From Actinomycetota bacterium (GTDB lineage: Bacteria > Actinomycetota > Acidimicrobiia > Acidimicrobiales > CADCSY01): a DNA stretch of 5,808 nt. The notes under the pieces were generated by a model that was given only the letters and a program-made list of their open reading frames with translations, was not told where the DNA came from and did not search any database. The translations under genes and the position numbers were made by a program. The DNA lies in contig JAHWJR010000125.1 in assembly GCA_019348335.1 (NCBI GenBank), forward strand, positions 1-5,808, read 5' to 3'. Position 1 is the first letter of the stretch. Each line of letters starts with the position of its first letter. Shown piece after piece: positions 1-5,708 of the stretch.

Positions 1-880
1 TCTGGGACATGGCCTCGGCCCCGCCCACGATCTCGGAGATCTCGGTGGTGACGGAGCCCTGGCGGGCCCGGTTCATCTCCCGGTTGAGCTTGGTGATGAG
101 CTCCTCGGCGTTGTCGGTGGCGGACTTCATGGCCCGCTGCCGGGAGGCGTGCTCGGAGGCGGCGGCGTCGAGCATGGCGGCGTAGAGCCGGGCCTCGGCG
201 TAGCGAGGAAGAAGCCGGTCGAAGATCACCCCGGGGTTGGGCTCGTGCTCGTAGTCGGCGGTCGGTCCGCCGTCGCCACTCTCGGCGGGCACGGCCTGCA
301 GGGGCATGAAGCGCCGGACGACCACCCGCTGGGAGGCCATGGACAGGAAGCGGGTGTAGACCAGCCGCACTTGGTCGACGTCGCCGTCGACGAAGGCGTC
401 GATGACCACCTCGGCCACCTGGCGGGCGTCCTCGTACCGGGGGAAGTCGCTCATGCCGGTGAAGGAAGCGTCGATGCGGTAGTTCCGGAAGCCGAAGTAG
501 GCGGCGGCCTTCTTGCCGACCAGGACGAGGGAGTAGTCGGCGCCCTCCGACTGGGCGGCCATGAGCTCGCGCTCGGCGGCGCGGATCACCGAGGTGTTGT
601 AGGCGCCGGCCAGGCCCCGGTCAGAGGTGATGACCACGAAGGCGACCTTGTCGACCGACTCGGCCTGGCGCAGCAGCGGGTGCTCCTGGCCGGCGCCGGC
701 CTCGGCCAGGTGTTGGATGACCGCGGTGATCTGCTCGCTGTAGGGCCGGGCGTCCATGGCCCGCTGCTGGGCCTTGACCACCCGGGTGGCGGCGATGAGC
801 TCCATGGCCCGGGTGATCTTCTTGGTCGACTGGACGCTCTTGGTCCGTCGGCGGAGCGCCCGCTCCTGGGCGCCGGGCAT
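1..880 (-). CDS. atpG: ATP synthase F1 subunit gamma (3' end cut by the window)
   Basis: I translated this frame by hand: 293 residues from ATG 880-878 to the last full codon at 4-2, open at the window edge. The family is about 285-310 residues long, so only a few are missing. Gamma is the central shaft that turns inside the alpha/beta hexamer and sits on the c-ring. The N-terminal helix has K-I-T-R-A-M-E-L-I-A-A-T (21-32), the middle domain has S-D-R-G-L-A-G-A-Y-N (86-95), and the C-terminal helix has R-Q-G-S followed by the gamma signature V-T-T-E-I-S-E-I-V-G-G-A-E-A (277-290). No in-frame ATG, GTG or TTG lies between the atpA stop and this ATG, so the start is secure. Only a G-run (GGGGGG, eight bases upstream) is available as a binding site. 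The beta gene atpD should follow beyond position 1. Confidence 0.96.
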   Translation of the reverse strand, partial: MPGAQERALRRRTKSVQSTKKITRAMELIAATRVVKAQQRAMDARPYSEQITAVIQHLAEAGAGQEHPLLRQAESVDKVAFVVITSDRGLAGAYNTSVIRAAERELMAAQSEGADYSLVLVGKKAAAYFGFRNYRIDASFTGMSDFPRYEDARQVAEVVIDAFVDGDVDQVRLVYTRFLSMASQRVVVRRFMPLQAVPAESGDGGPTADYEHEPNPGVIFDRLLPRYAEARLYAAMLDAAASEHASRQRAMKSATDNAEELITKLNREMNRARQGSVTTEISEIVGGAEAMSQ

Positions 881-881
881 G

Positions 882-908
882 TCAGGCGCCCCCCGTCTCG
901 ACCGCCAT
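882..908 (-). other. Eight-codon reading frame between atpA and atpG
   Basis: The 30-base gap between atpA and atpG contains an ATG at 908-906, preceded at eight bases by GAGGAG (922-917, within the atpA end). Its frame encodes M-A-V-E-T-G-G-A and stops at a TGA (884-882) exactly one base before the atpG ATG. It may serve as a translational relay rather than make a useful peptide. It could also be chance, since a frame this short has no coding statistics to test. Confidence 0.3.
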
Positions 909-910
909 GG

Positions 911-2548
911 TCACGACTCCTCGTCGCGGGAGATCTCTTCCTCGGGGAGGATCCCCTCTTCCCGGCCACCGGCCCGCCGGCGCTGCTCCTCGCCCTGCTC
1001 CTGGGGCTCGGGCTCCTCGGGGGCCTCCTCCTCGCCAGAGGTGGTGAACTGCTCGGCGAAGGTCTTGATCCCCTTCTCCAGGGCCTCCTCGTCGGAGATC
1101 TTCCCGTCCTTGACGATGCTGTCGAGCAGGTCGGAGTGCCGGGTGCGGAACCACTCGATCAGCTCGGACTCGAACCGGCGGACATCGTCCACCGGCACGT
1201 TGTCGAGGTACCCCCGGGTGCCGGCGTAGAGCGAGACCACCTGCTCCTGCACCGGCATCGGGGAGTTGAGACCCTGCTTGAGCAACTCGGTGAGCCGGTA
1301 TCCCCGGTCGAGCTGGGCCTGGGACACCTTGTCGAGCTCGGAGCCGAAGGTGGCGAACGACTCCAACTCGCGGAACTGGGCGAGGTCGCCCTTGAGCGTG
1401 CCCACCGCCGTCTTCATGGCCTTGATCTGGGCCGCGGAACCGACCCGAGAGACCGAGATGCCCACGTCGATGGCCGGCCGCACCCCGGACTTGAACAGTT
1501 CCTCCTTGAGGTACACCTGGCCGTCGGTGATGGAGATCACGTTGGTGGGGATGTAGGCGGAGACGTCACCCGCCTTCGTCTCGACGATGGGAAGCGCAGT
1601 GAGCGAACCGGCACCGAGGTCGTCGGAGAGCTTGGCCGCCCGCTCGAGCAGGCGGCTGTGCAGGTAGAAGACATCGCCCGGGTAGGCCTCGCGGCCCGGC
1701 GGGCGCCGCAGCAGCAGCGAGATCTGGCGGTAGGCCTCGGCCTGCTTGGACAGGTCGTCGTAGACGACGAGGGCATGCTCGCCGTTGTCCATCCAGTGCT
1801 GGCCCATGGCGCAGCCGGCGTAGGGAGCCAGGTACTTGAACGGGGCCGGCTCAGAGGCGGGAGCCACGACCACCACGGTGTAGTCCATGGCGCCGTGCTC
1901 CTCGAGCGTGGCCACCGTCTGGGCGATGGTGCTGGCCTTCTGGCCGATGCCCACGTAGACGCACTTCACTCCCAGGCCGCGCTGGTTGATGATGGTGTCG
2001 ACGGCGATGGTCGTCTTGCCCGTCTTGCGGTCGCCGATGATGAGCTCACGCTGGCCCCGCCCGATGGGCGTCATGGTGTCGATGGCCTTGATGCCGGTCT
2101 GCAGCGGCTCGTGGACCGGTTGGCGGCCGGTGATGCCGGGGGCCTGCACCTCCATGCGCCGGGTGGCGTCGGCGTTCAGCGGGCCCTTCCCGTCGACCGG
2201 CTGGCCGAGGGCGCTCACCGCCCGGCCCAGCAGGGCGTCGCCCACCGCCACCTGGAGGATGTTGCCGGTGGCCTTGACCGTCTGGCCCTCCTCGATGTTG
2301 CCGACCTCGCCCAGGACCACGGCGCCGATCGAGTCCTCCTCGAGGTTCAGGGCCAGGCCGATGGTGCCGTCCTCGAACTCCAAGAGCTCGTTGACGGCGG
2401 CGCCAGGAAGACCCTGGAGACGGGCGATGCCGTCACCCACCTCGGTGATGCGGCCGACCTGGGCCTTCTCGGTCGAGGGCGAGTAGCCCTCGAGGTGCCG
2501 GCGCAGCGCGGCGGCGATGTCATCGGCGTTGATGGTCAACTCGGCCAT
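911..2548 (-). CDS. atpA: ATP synthase F1 subunit alpha
   Basis: A 545-residue F1 subunit that alternates with beta in the hexamer and binds non-catalytic nucleotide. An N-terminal beta-barrel domain (to about 95) is followed by the nucleotide-binding domain with Walker A G-D-R-K-T-G-K-T (172-179), the G-Q-K-A-S segment (202-206), and a Walker B-like strand ending in Y-D-D (263-265). The alpha/beta signature P-A-I-D-V-G-I-S-V-S (358-367) is followed by Arg368, the arginine that reaches into the neighbouring catalytic site. A C-terminal helical domain runs to about 504. Residues 505-545 form an extra Glu-rich tail (17 acidic, about 5 basic residues) beyond the usual 500-515 length. Mycobacterial alpha has a comparable extension that suppresses ATP hydrolysis. 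The start is ATG with AGGAGG upstream. The stop lies 30 bases before atpG. Confidence 0.98.
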   Translation of the reverse strand: MAELTINADDIAAALRRHLEGYSPSTEKAQVGRITEVGDGIARLQGLPGAAVNELLEFEDGTIGLALNLEEDSIGAVVLGEVGNIEEGQTVKATGNILQVAVGDALLGRAVSALGQPVDGKGPLNADATRRMEVQAPGITGRQPVHEPLQTGIKAIDTMTPIGRGQRELIIGDRKTGKTTIAVDTIINQRGLGVKCVYVGIGQKASTIAQTVATLEEHGAMDYTVVVVAPASEPAPFKYLAPYAGCAMGQHWMDNGEHALVVYDDLSKQAEAYRQISLLLRRPPGREAYPGDVFYLHSRLLERAAKLSDDLGAGSLTALPIVETKAGDVSAYIPTNVISITDGQVYLKEELFKSGVRPAIDVGISVSRVGSAAQIKAMKTAVGTLKGDLAQFRELESFATFGSELDKVSQAQLDRGYRLTELLKQGLNSPMPVQEQVVSLYAGTRGYLDNVPVDDVRRFESELIEWFRTRHSDLLDSIVKDGKISDEEALEKGIKTFAEQFTTSGEEEAPEEPEPQEQGEEQRRRAGGREEGILPEEEISRDEES

Positions 2549-2551
2549 GTT

Positions 2552-2557
2552 CCTCCT
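2552..2557 (-). promoter_or_regulatory. Ribosome binding site of atpA
   Basis: AGGAGG (within AAGGAGGA) lies three bases before the ATG at 2548-2546. The match is strong though the spacing is short. It shows that alpha has its own initiation signal rather than depending on atpH. Confidence 0.75.
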
Positions 2558-2560
2558 TGG

Positions 2561-2580
2561 CGCCGAACCCCTGTCCGGCG
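2561..2580 (-). promoter_or_regulatory. Small hairpin in the atpH-atpA gap
   Basis: The minus-strand RNA contains CGCCG and CGGCG arms around a 10-base spacer; a G-U pair can lengthen the stem to six with an 8-base loop. It sits three bases upstream of the atpA AGGAGG and has no U-run after it, so it does not look like a terminator. It might keep the atpA binding site exposed or mark an RNA-processing point, but a short GC stem in DNA this GC-rich can also arise by chance. Confidence 0.3.
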
Positions 2581-2592
2581 GAGATCGAGGTG

Positions 2593-3123
2593 CTACCTGA
2601 TCGTCTCTCGCAGCTGGTCCAGCCGGGTCCGGACCGTACCGTCGATGACCGTGTCCCCCACCCGGGCCACCAGGCCGCCCAGCACCGAGGGATCGACGAC
2701 CACCTTGACCTCGACCGACTTCCCCGTGGCCCGGCCCAGCGCCTCGGCCAGCCGCTTGCGCTGGTCGTCGTCGAGGGCCACGGCGGAGCGCACTTCGGCG
2801 ACCACCTTGTCGTGCTCGGCCGCCGCTCGCTGGACGAGCCGGTCGATGATGGCGGGCAGCTCCCGCGCCCGCCCGGCTCCCACCACGAGGGACACCAGGT
2901 TGGCGGTGACCGGCGACGCCCGGTCACCCAGCAGGTCGCCCACCACGCCCCGCCGGCGCTCGGCGGGCACGGCGTCGTCGGTCAACACCGACCGCAGCTG
3001 GTCGTTGCCCTCGAGGGTCCGGGCGAAGCGGAAGAGCTCGTCCTCCACCTCGTCGAGGGAGCCCTCCACTCGGGCCACCTCGAACATGGCGGTGGCGTAG
3101 CCGTCGACGCGCTGCTCGTCCAT
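2593..3123 (-). CDS. atpH: ATP synthase F1 subunit delta
   Basis: A 176-residue soluble protein of the delta/OSCP family, the usual length. It links the b stalk to the top of the alpha/beta hexamer. The N-terminal half (about 1-105) is the helical domain, beginning with V-D-G-Y-A-T-A-M-F, the typical Y-A-x-A-L/M-F region. The C-terminal part holds the conserved family stretch with G-G-L-V-A-R-V-G-D and V-I-D-G-T-V (149-164), followed by R-T-R-L-D-Q-L. The ATG at 3123-3121 overlaps the atpF stop by one base and has no clear ribosome binding site, so translation probably depends on ribosomes finishing atpF. A 44-base gap separates it from atpA. Confidence 0.95.
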   Translation of the reverse strand: MDEQRVDGYATAMFEVARVEGSLDEVEDELFRFARTLEGNDQLRSVLTDDAVPAERRRGVVGDLLGDRASPVTANLVSLVVGAGRARELPAIIDRLVQRAAAEHDKVVAEVRSAVALDDDQRKRLAEALGRATGKSVEVKVVVDPSVLGGLVARVGDTVIDGTVRTRLDQLRETIR

Positions 3124-3839
3124 CAGGAGCCCGAACGGGTCCCGGTGCCCGACGGCGTGGAGCCGTTGCCCCCGACGCTGTTGATGTAGTTCTCGATGAG
3201 TCGCAGGTTGGCCTCACGGTCGAGGCTGCCCTCGACGACCTTCTCGGCCAGCTCGATGGCCATGCCCGCCACCTGCGACTGCAGCTCGGCCATGACCCGG
3301 TCACGCTCGGCGGCGATCTGCTGGGCGTTGCGCTCCCGCTGCTCAGCGGCCTCGGCCTCGGCCCGGGCGGTGAGGTCGCGCTTGAGCGAGTCGGCCGTCG
3401 AGCGCGCCTCCTCGATGATCCGCCCGGCCTCTCCCTTGGCATCGGCCAGCTGGCGCTGGTAGTCGGCCAGGATGGTCTGTGCCTCCTCGCGGACCGTGGC
3501 GGCCTCGTCGAGACTGGAGCGGATCTTCTCGCTGCGGTCGCTGAGGGCCTTGTTCAACGGCGGGAAGGCGAACTTCCACAGCAGGAGCAGCAGGGCCACG
3601 AAGGAGATGGCTCCCCAGAGGAGCTCGTTGGCCTCCGGGAGGATGGGGTTGGGCGCCTCTTGGCACTCGTCGATCTTGGAGCCCGCCTCGAGGAGCTTGA
3701 TGCACTCCTCGGCGGCGTGGTCGACGGGACCGCCGCCCTCGCCCCCGCCCTCGGCGGCGTACGCCGCGGCAGGAGACCCGAGCAGGACGGCCAGCGCCAG
3801 CGCCAGCGAGGCAGCGAGCCTGCGGGTGCGCACCGGCAC
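3123..3839 (-). CDS. atpF: ATP synthase Fo subunit b with secretory-type N-terminus
   Basis: A 238-residue stator stalk protein, about 70 longer than the E. coli form (156 residues). Residues 1-28 look like a Sec signal peptide: R-T-R-R, a hydrophobic Leu/Ala core, then A-Y-A as a possible cleavage site after residue 28. A Gly/Glu-rich segment and a short stretch with Cys46 and Cys59 follow, predicted to lie outside the membrane. The real membrane anchor is at about 74-91. It leads into a long, charged, Ala-rich helix (about 95-215) that forms the peripheral stalk and binds delta, ending in a flexible Gly/Ser/Thr tail. The start is GTG at 3839, overlapping the atpE stop by one base; a second GTG two codons later (3833-3831) is possible and has a GGA at better spacing. 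The TGA stop overlaps the atpH ATG (TGATG). Unlike mycobacteria, b and delta are not fused. Confidence 0.94.
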   Translation of the reverse strand: MPVRTRRLAASLALALAVLLGSPAAAYAAEGGGEGGGPVDHAAEECIKLLEAGSKIDECQEAPNPILPEANELLWGAISFVALLLLLWKFAFPPLNKALSDRSEKIRSSLDEAATVREEAQTILADYQRQLADAKGEAGRIIEEARSTADSLKRDLTARAEAEAAEQRERNAQQIAAERDRVMAELQSQVAGMAIELAEKVVEGSLDREANLRLIENYINSVGGNGSTPSGTGTRSGS

Positions 3840-4102
3840 TATCCGGAGACGATGAACGAGAGGACGAACCCGAACAGGGCCAGCGCCTCGGTGAAGGCGA
3901 TGCCCAGGAACATGGTCGTGCGGACCATGCCGGCGGCCTCGGGTTGGCGGGCCATGGCGGTGATGGCGTTGCCCACCACGATGCCGATGCCGATGCCGGG
4001 GCCGATGGCGGCGGCGCCGTAGACGATGCCACGCCCGATGGCGGTGAGGCCGGCCGTGGGGTCCGCTCCTTGCTGAGCGAAGAGTTCGAGCGCAACTGAC
4101 AA
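3839..4102 (-). CDS. atpE: ATP synthase Fo subunit c (rotor ring proteolipid)
   Basis: An 87-residue hairpin of two membrane helices that oligomerises into the proton-driven rotor ring. Helix 1 carries the packing motif G-P-G-I-G-I-G (34-40). The polar loop has the invariant R-Q-P (52-54), which contacts gamma and epsilon. Helix 2 has G-I-A-F-T-E-A-L-A-L-F with Glu72 as the proton-carrying carboxylate (E. coli Asp61). The Gln on helix 1 and the Ser/Thr after the Glu that bind Na+ in sodium-type rings are Ile39 and Ala73/Leu74 here, so H+ coupling is expected. The start is TTG, set by the AGGAGG six bases upstream; a longer frame from a GTG at 4135 would add unrelated basic residues encoded over the atpB end. 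Length is slightly above the usual 70-85. The TAG stop shares its G with the atpF GTG start. Confidence 0.96.
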   Translation of the reverse strand: MSVALELFAQQGADPTAGLTAIGRGIVYGAAAIGPGIGIGIVVGNAITAMARQPEAAGMVRTTMFLGIAFTEALALFGFVLSFIVSG

Positions 4103-4108
4103 GGACTT

Positions 4109-4114
4109 CCTCCT
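4109..4114 (-). promoter_or_regulatory. Canonical ribosome binding site of atpE
   Basis: AGGAGG at 4114-4109 shares its first two bases with the TAG stop of atpB and lies six bases before a TTG codon at 4102-4100. This perfect match at ideal spacing fixes TTG as the atpE start, because no ATG or GTG in the frame is placed to use it. Confidence 0.85.
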
Positions 4115-4889
4115 AGTGCTCGGGGTGCATGGCACCGGCGATGTAGACAGCGGTGAGGATGGTGAAGATGAACGCCTGGAGCACCGCCACCAGCAGCTCG
4201 AACCCGAACAGGCCCACGAGCAGCCCGAACGACACGGGCCAGATGACGAGCTGGGGGCCGAGGCTGAACACGGCGGCGGTGATGACGATGAAACTCACCA
4301 GCAGCAGGTGCCCGGCGAGCATGTTGGCGAAAAGACGGACGGCGAGCGAGAAGGGCCGCACGACGAGGGTCGAGACGAACTCGATGGGCGTGACCAGGAT
4401 GTAGAGCAGCTTGGGGACGCCGGGTGGGAACAGCACCGACTTGAAATAGCCGAAGAACCCCTGACTGCGGATGCCGATGGCGTTGAACAGCACCCACACC
4501 AGCACGCCCATGTAGGCGGGAAGGGCGATGCGGCCGTTCACCGGCATCTGGGCGACCGGGATGATCTCCCAGAGGTTGCCCACGAAGATGAAGGTGAACA
4601 TCATCACCAGCAGCGGCATGTACTTGAGGCCCTCGGGACCCATGGTCTGCAACACGACGCTCTCGCGTATGAAGTCGATGATGGACTCGGCGACGTTCTG
4701 CACGCCGGTGGGAACGAGCTTGCGCTGGCGGGACGCCACGAAGTAGAAGCCGAACACCAAGACCACGGAGATCCACATCAACAGGACGACCTTGTTCACC
4801 CCGAACAGGCCGTCACCGATGAAGTTGGGCCACTCGGTGACGTGGCTGACCGGAGGGAACTCCAGCGCGAGCAACGAAGACAGAATCAT
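4113..4889 (-). CDS. atpB: ATP synthase Fo subunit a
   Basis: A 258-residue polytopic membrane protein, the stator half of the proton path. Predicted helices lie at about 32-52, 92-110, 124-142 and 161-178, followed by two long hydrophobic stretches (about 180-208 and 212-252). The family hallmark R-P-F-S-L-A-V-R-L-F-A-N-M-L-A-G-H (178-194) contains Arg185, equivalent to the essential E. coli Arg210. The second hallmark, around 231-244, contains Glu231 and Gln238. His194 and Glu231 occupy the E. coli Glu219 and His245 positions, that is, the swapped arrangement also seen in mitochondria. Translation probably starts at ATG 4889-4887, overlapping the atpI stop by one base; a GTG immediately before it (4892-4890) is in frame and cannot be excluded. 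The AAGGGG run lies very close to the start, so initiation is likely by coupling. The frame stays open upstream to 5213, but that part is out-of-frame atpI sequence. Confidence 0.97.
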   Translation of the reverse strand: MILSSLLALEFPPVSHVTEWPNFIGDGLFGVNKVVLLMWISVVLVFGFYFVASRQRKLVPTGVQNVAESIIDFIRESVVLQTMGPEGLKYMPLLVMMFTFIFVGNLWEIIPVAQMPVNGRIALPAYMGVLVWVLFNAIGIRSQGFFGYFKSVLFPPGVPKLLYILVTPIEFVSTLVVRPFSLAVRLFANMLAGHLLLVSFIVITAAVFSLGPQLVIWPVSFGLLVGLFGFELLVAVLQAFIFTILTAVYIAGAMHPEH

Positions 4890-5320
4890 CACCCCTTCGG
4901 TTTCAGACCTGGAAAGGCCAAGGAAGCGGACACATGGCGGGCCTCCCACACCAGGAGGGTCAGATGGGCCACCGCGAGGGTGAGCCCGAGCGGGACCAGT
5001 TCGACCCAGCCGGCTCGGCGTACGGCGAGGACGGCCAGGGTCAGCACGGCCAGGCGGACGATGTAGCCGGCGAGCACCGTGCCCAGCATCACGGCCAGGG
5101 AGATGCGGGCGGCCCAGGTCATGAGCGCGGCGGCGAGGACGAAGTTGGCCACCACCAGCACGAGGGCGTAGGCGCTGGAGAGCGCGCCGTGGAGGCCCCA
5201 GAACATCGCGCACAGCCCGATGGCCACCGGCGCCAGCGGCACGGCGCGCCGGGCCAGGTCACGAGCGACGGTGATCTCCACCGCGGGCCCGGCGACGGGC
5301 TGAGCCAGCGAGGTGGTCAT
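4889..5320 (-). CDS. atpI: AtpI-like ATP synthase assembly protein
   Basis: A 143-residue hydrophobic protein with about four predicted membrane helices (roughly 28-45, 48-68, 72-100 and 107-125), a short polar N-terminus and a basic C-terminal end. Size, helix count and position directly before subunit a fit the AtpI (ATP synthase protein I) family, which helps build or stabilise the c-ring. The family diverges fast, so the call leans on context as much as on sequence. Arg90, inside the third helix, and His119, inside the fourth, are polar residues worth noting. The ATG at 5320-5318 overlaps the AtpZ-like stop by four bases, with a GGAGG 11 bases upstream. Its TGA shares one base with the atpB start (TGATG). 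An alternative label is simply a conserved Fo-associated membrane protein. Confidence 0.65.
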   Translation of the reverse strand: MTTSLAQPVAGPAVEITVARDLARRAVPLAPVAIGLCAMFWGLHGALSSAYALVLVVANFVLAAALMTWAARISLAVMLGTVLAGYIVRLAVLTLAVLAVRRAGWVELVPLGLTLAVAHLTLLVWEARHVSASLAFPGLKPKG

Positions 5321-5595
5321 GCCGCCCGCTGCCTCCGGGCGGCGCGGTCACCGGCGCCCAGGAGCCGGGCCTCGTGCGCCTGCATCTCCGCCGAGTAGGC
5401 GACGCAGAGCTTCCACGACAGGTAGCCCAGGCAGAAGGTGGAGAGGGCGACGGTGAACGCCGGCCGGGTACCGAGCCACAGGTCGAGGCGGTAGCCCAGG
5501 AACCCGAAGATGATCGGGGTGACGGTGATCTCCACCGCCCGGGCGAGGGCATCGCTGGCCCCGTTGTAGATTTCGCGCCGCTCCCGCGGGTCCAC
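5317..5595 (-). CDS. atpZ: AtpZ-like small membrane protein of the ATP synthase operon
   Basis: A 92-residue protein with two predicted membrane segments (about residues 24-41 and 46-67) joined by a short turn with the pattern G-Y-R-L-D-L-W-L-G-T-R-P-A-F (34-47). That pattern is typical of the AtpZ family, often labelled putative F0F1-ATPase subunit or Ca2+/Mg2+ transporter, encoded at the head of many atp operons. AtpZ is thought to act with AtpI in the membrane, in Mg2+ supply or Fo assembly; its exact role is unsettled. The tail (70-92) is charged and probably cytoplasmic. I chose GTG at 5595 because it has a GGGGGA site six bases upstream and starts just after the predicted transcription start. 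The longer frame from a TTG at 5670 would overlap the promoter. Its stop overlaps the start of the next gene by four bases (ATGA), implying translational coupling. Confidence 0.7.
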   Translation of the reverse strand: MDPRERREIYNGASDALARAVEITVTPIIFGFLGYRLDLWLGTRPAFTVALSTFCLGYLSWKLCVAYSAEMQAHEARLLGAGDRAARRQRAA

Positions 5596-5601
5596 GTGCT
5601 G

Positions 5602-5607
5602 TCCCCC
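5602..5607 (-). promoter_or_regulatory. Ribosome binding site deciding the AtpZ-like start
   Basis: GGGGGA lies six bases before the GTG at 5595-5593. It is the only purine-rich site at a proper distance from any start in this frame. It therefore favours the GTG start over the TTG at 5670-5668, which falls inside the predicted -35 box. Confidence 0.55.
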
Positions 5608-5641
5608 GACTCCCACCGTCACCGTCGTGAAGTTCGTGCAG

Positions 5642-5670
5642 AACCTAAGTGAGGCTGCCGACCCCGGCAA
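5642..5670 (-). promoter_or_regulatory. Predicted promoter of the atp operon
   Basis: On the minus strand there is a TTGCCG hexamer at 5670-5665 and a TAGGTT hexamer at 5647-5642, separated by exactly 17 bases. This fits a primary-sigma promoter; the -10 box matches the TAnnnT pattern common in actinobacteria. Transcription would start near 5637-5635, leaving a leader of about 40 bases before the GTG start at 5595. It sits in the only sizeable gap of the window, directly before the first atp gene. Prediction by eye; no second promoter was recognised inside the operon. Confidence 0.6.
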
Positions 5671-5708
5671 ATCCCCGCCGTGCGCGCCCCGGTACCGATC
5701 ACGGGACC

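Noticed and set aside
149..3100. A 983-codon open frame on the plus strand, opposite atpG, atpA and atpH
   Set aside because: It is the mirror of strongly GC-biased minus-strand codons, which rarely produce antisense stops. Its protein is a Gly/Leu/Val/Asp/His-rich low-complexity chain without domains, while the opposite strand encodes three well-conserved ATP synthase subunits.
2593..3839. Mycobacterial-type b-delta fusion
   Set aside because: b and delta have separate stop and start codons (TGATG) and normal separate domains; delta has the standard 176-residue length.
3839..4102. Sodium-coupled c-ring
   Set aside because: The helix 1 Gln and the Ser/Thr after the Glu that bind Na+ are replaced by Ile39, Ala73 and Leu74.
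3343..4776. A 477-codon open frame on the minus strand crossing atpB, atpE and atpF
   Set aside because: It is an Arg/Pro/Ala-rich out-of-frame reading of three recognised genes.
4116..5066. A 316-codon open frame on the plus strand opposite atpB and atpI
   Set aside because: The product is dominated by His, Glu, Asp and Gln with no domain pattern, and it lies fully antisense to conserved membrane proteins.
4890..5213. N-terminal extension of subunit a, giving a 366-residue protein
   Set aside because: The added 108 residues are Arg/Pro-rich, come from out-of-frame atpI sequence, and do not resemble any subunit a. The start at 4889 gives the normal length.
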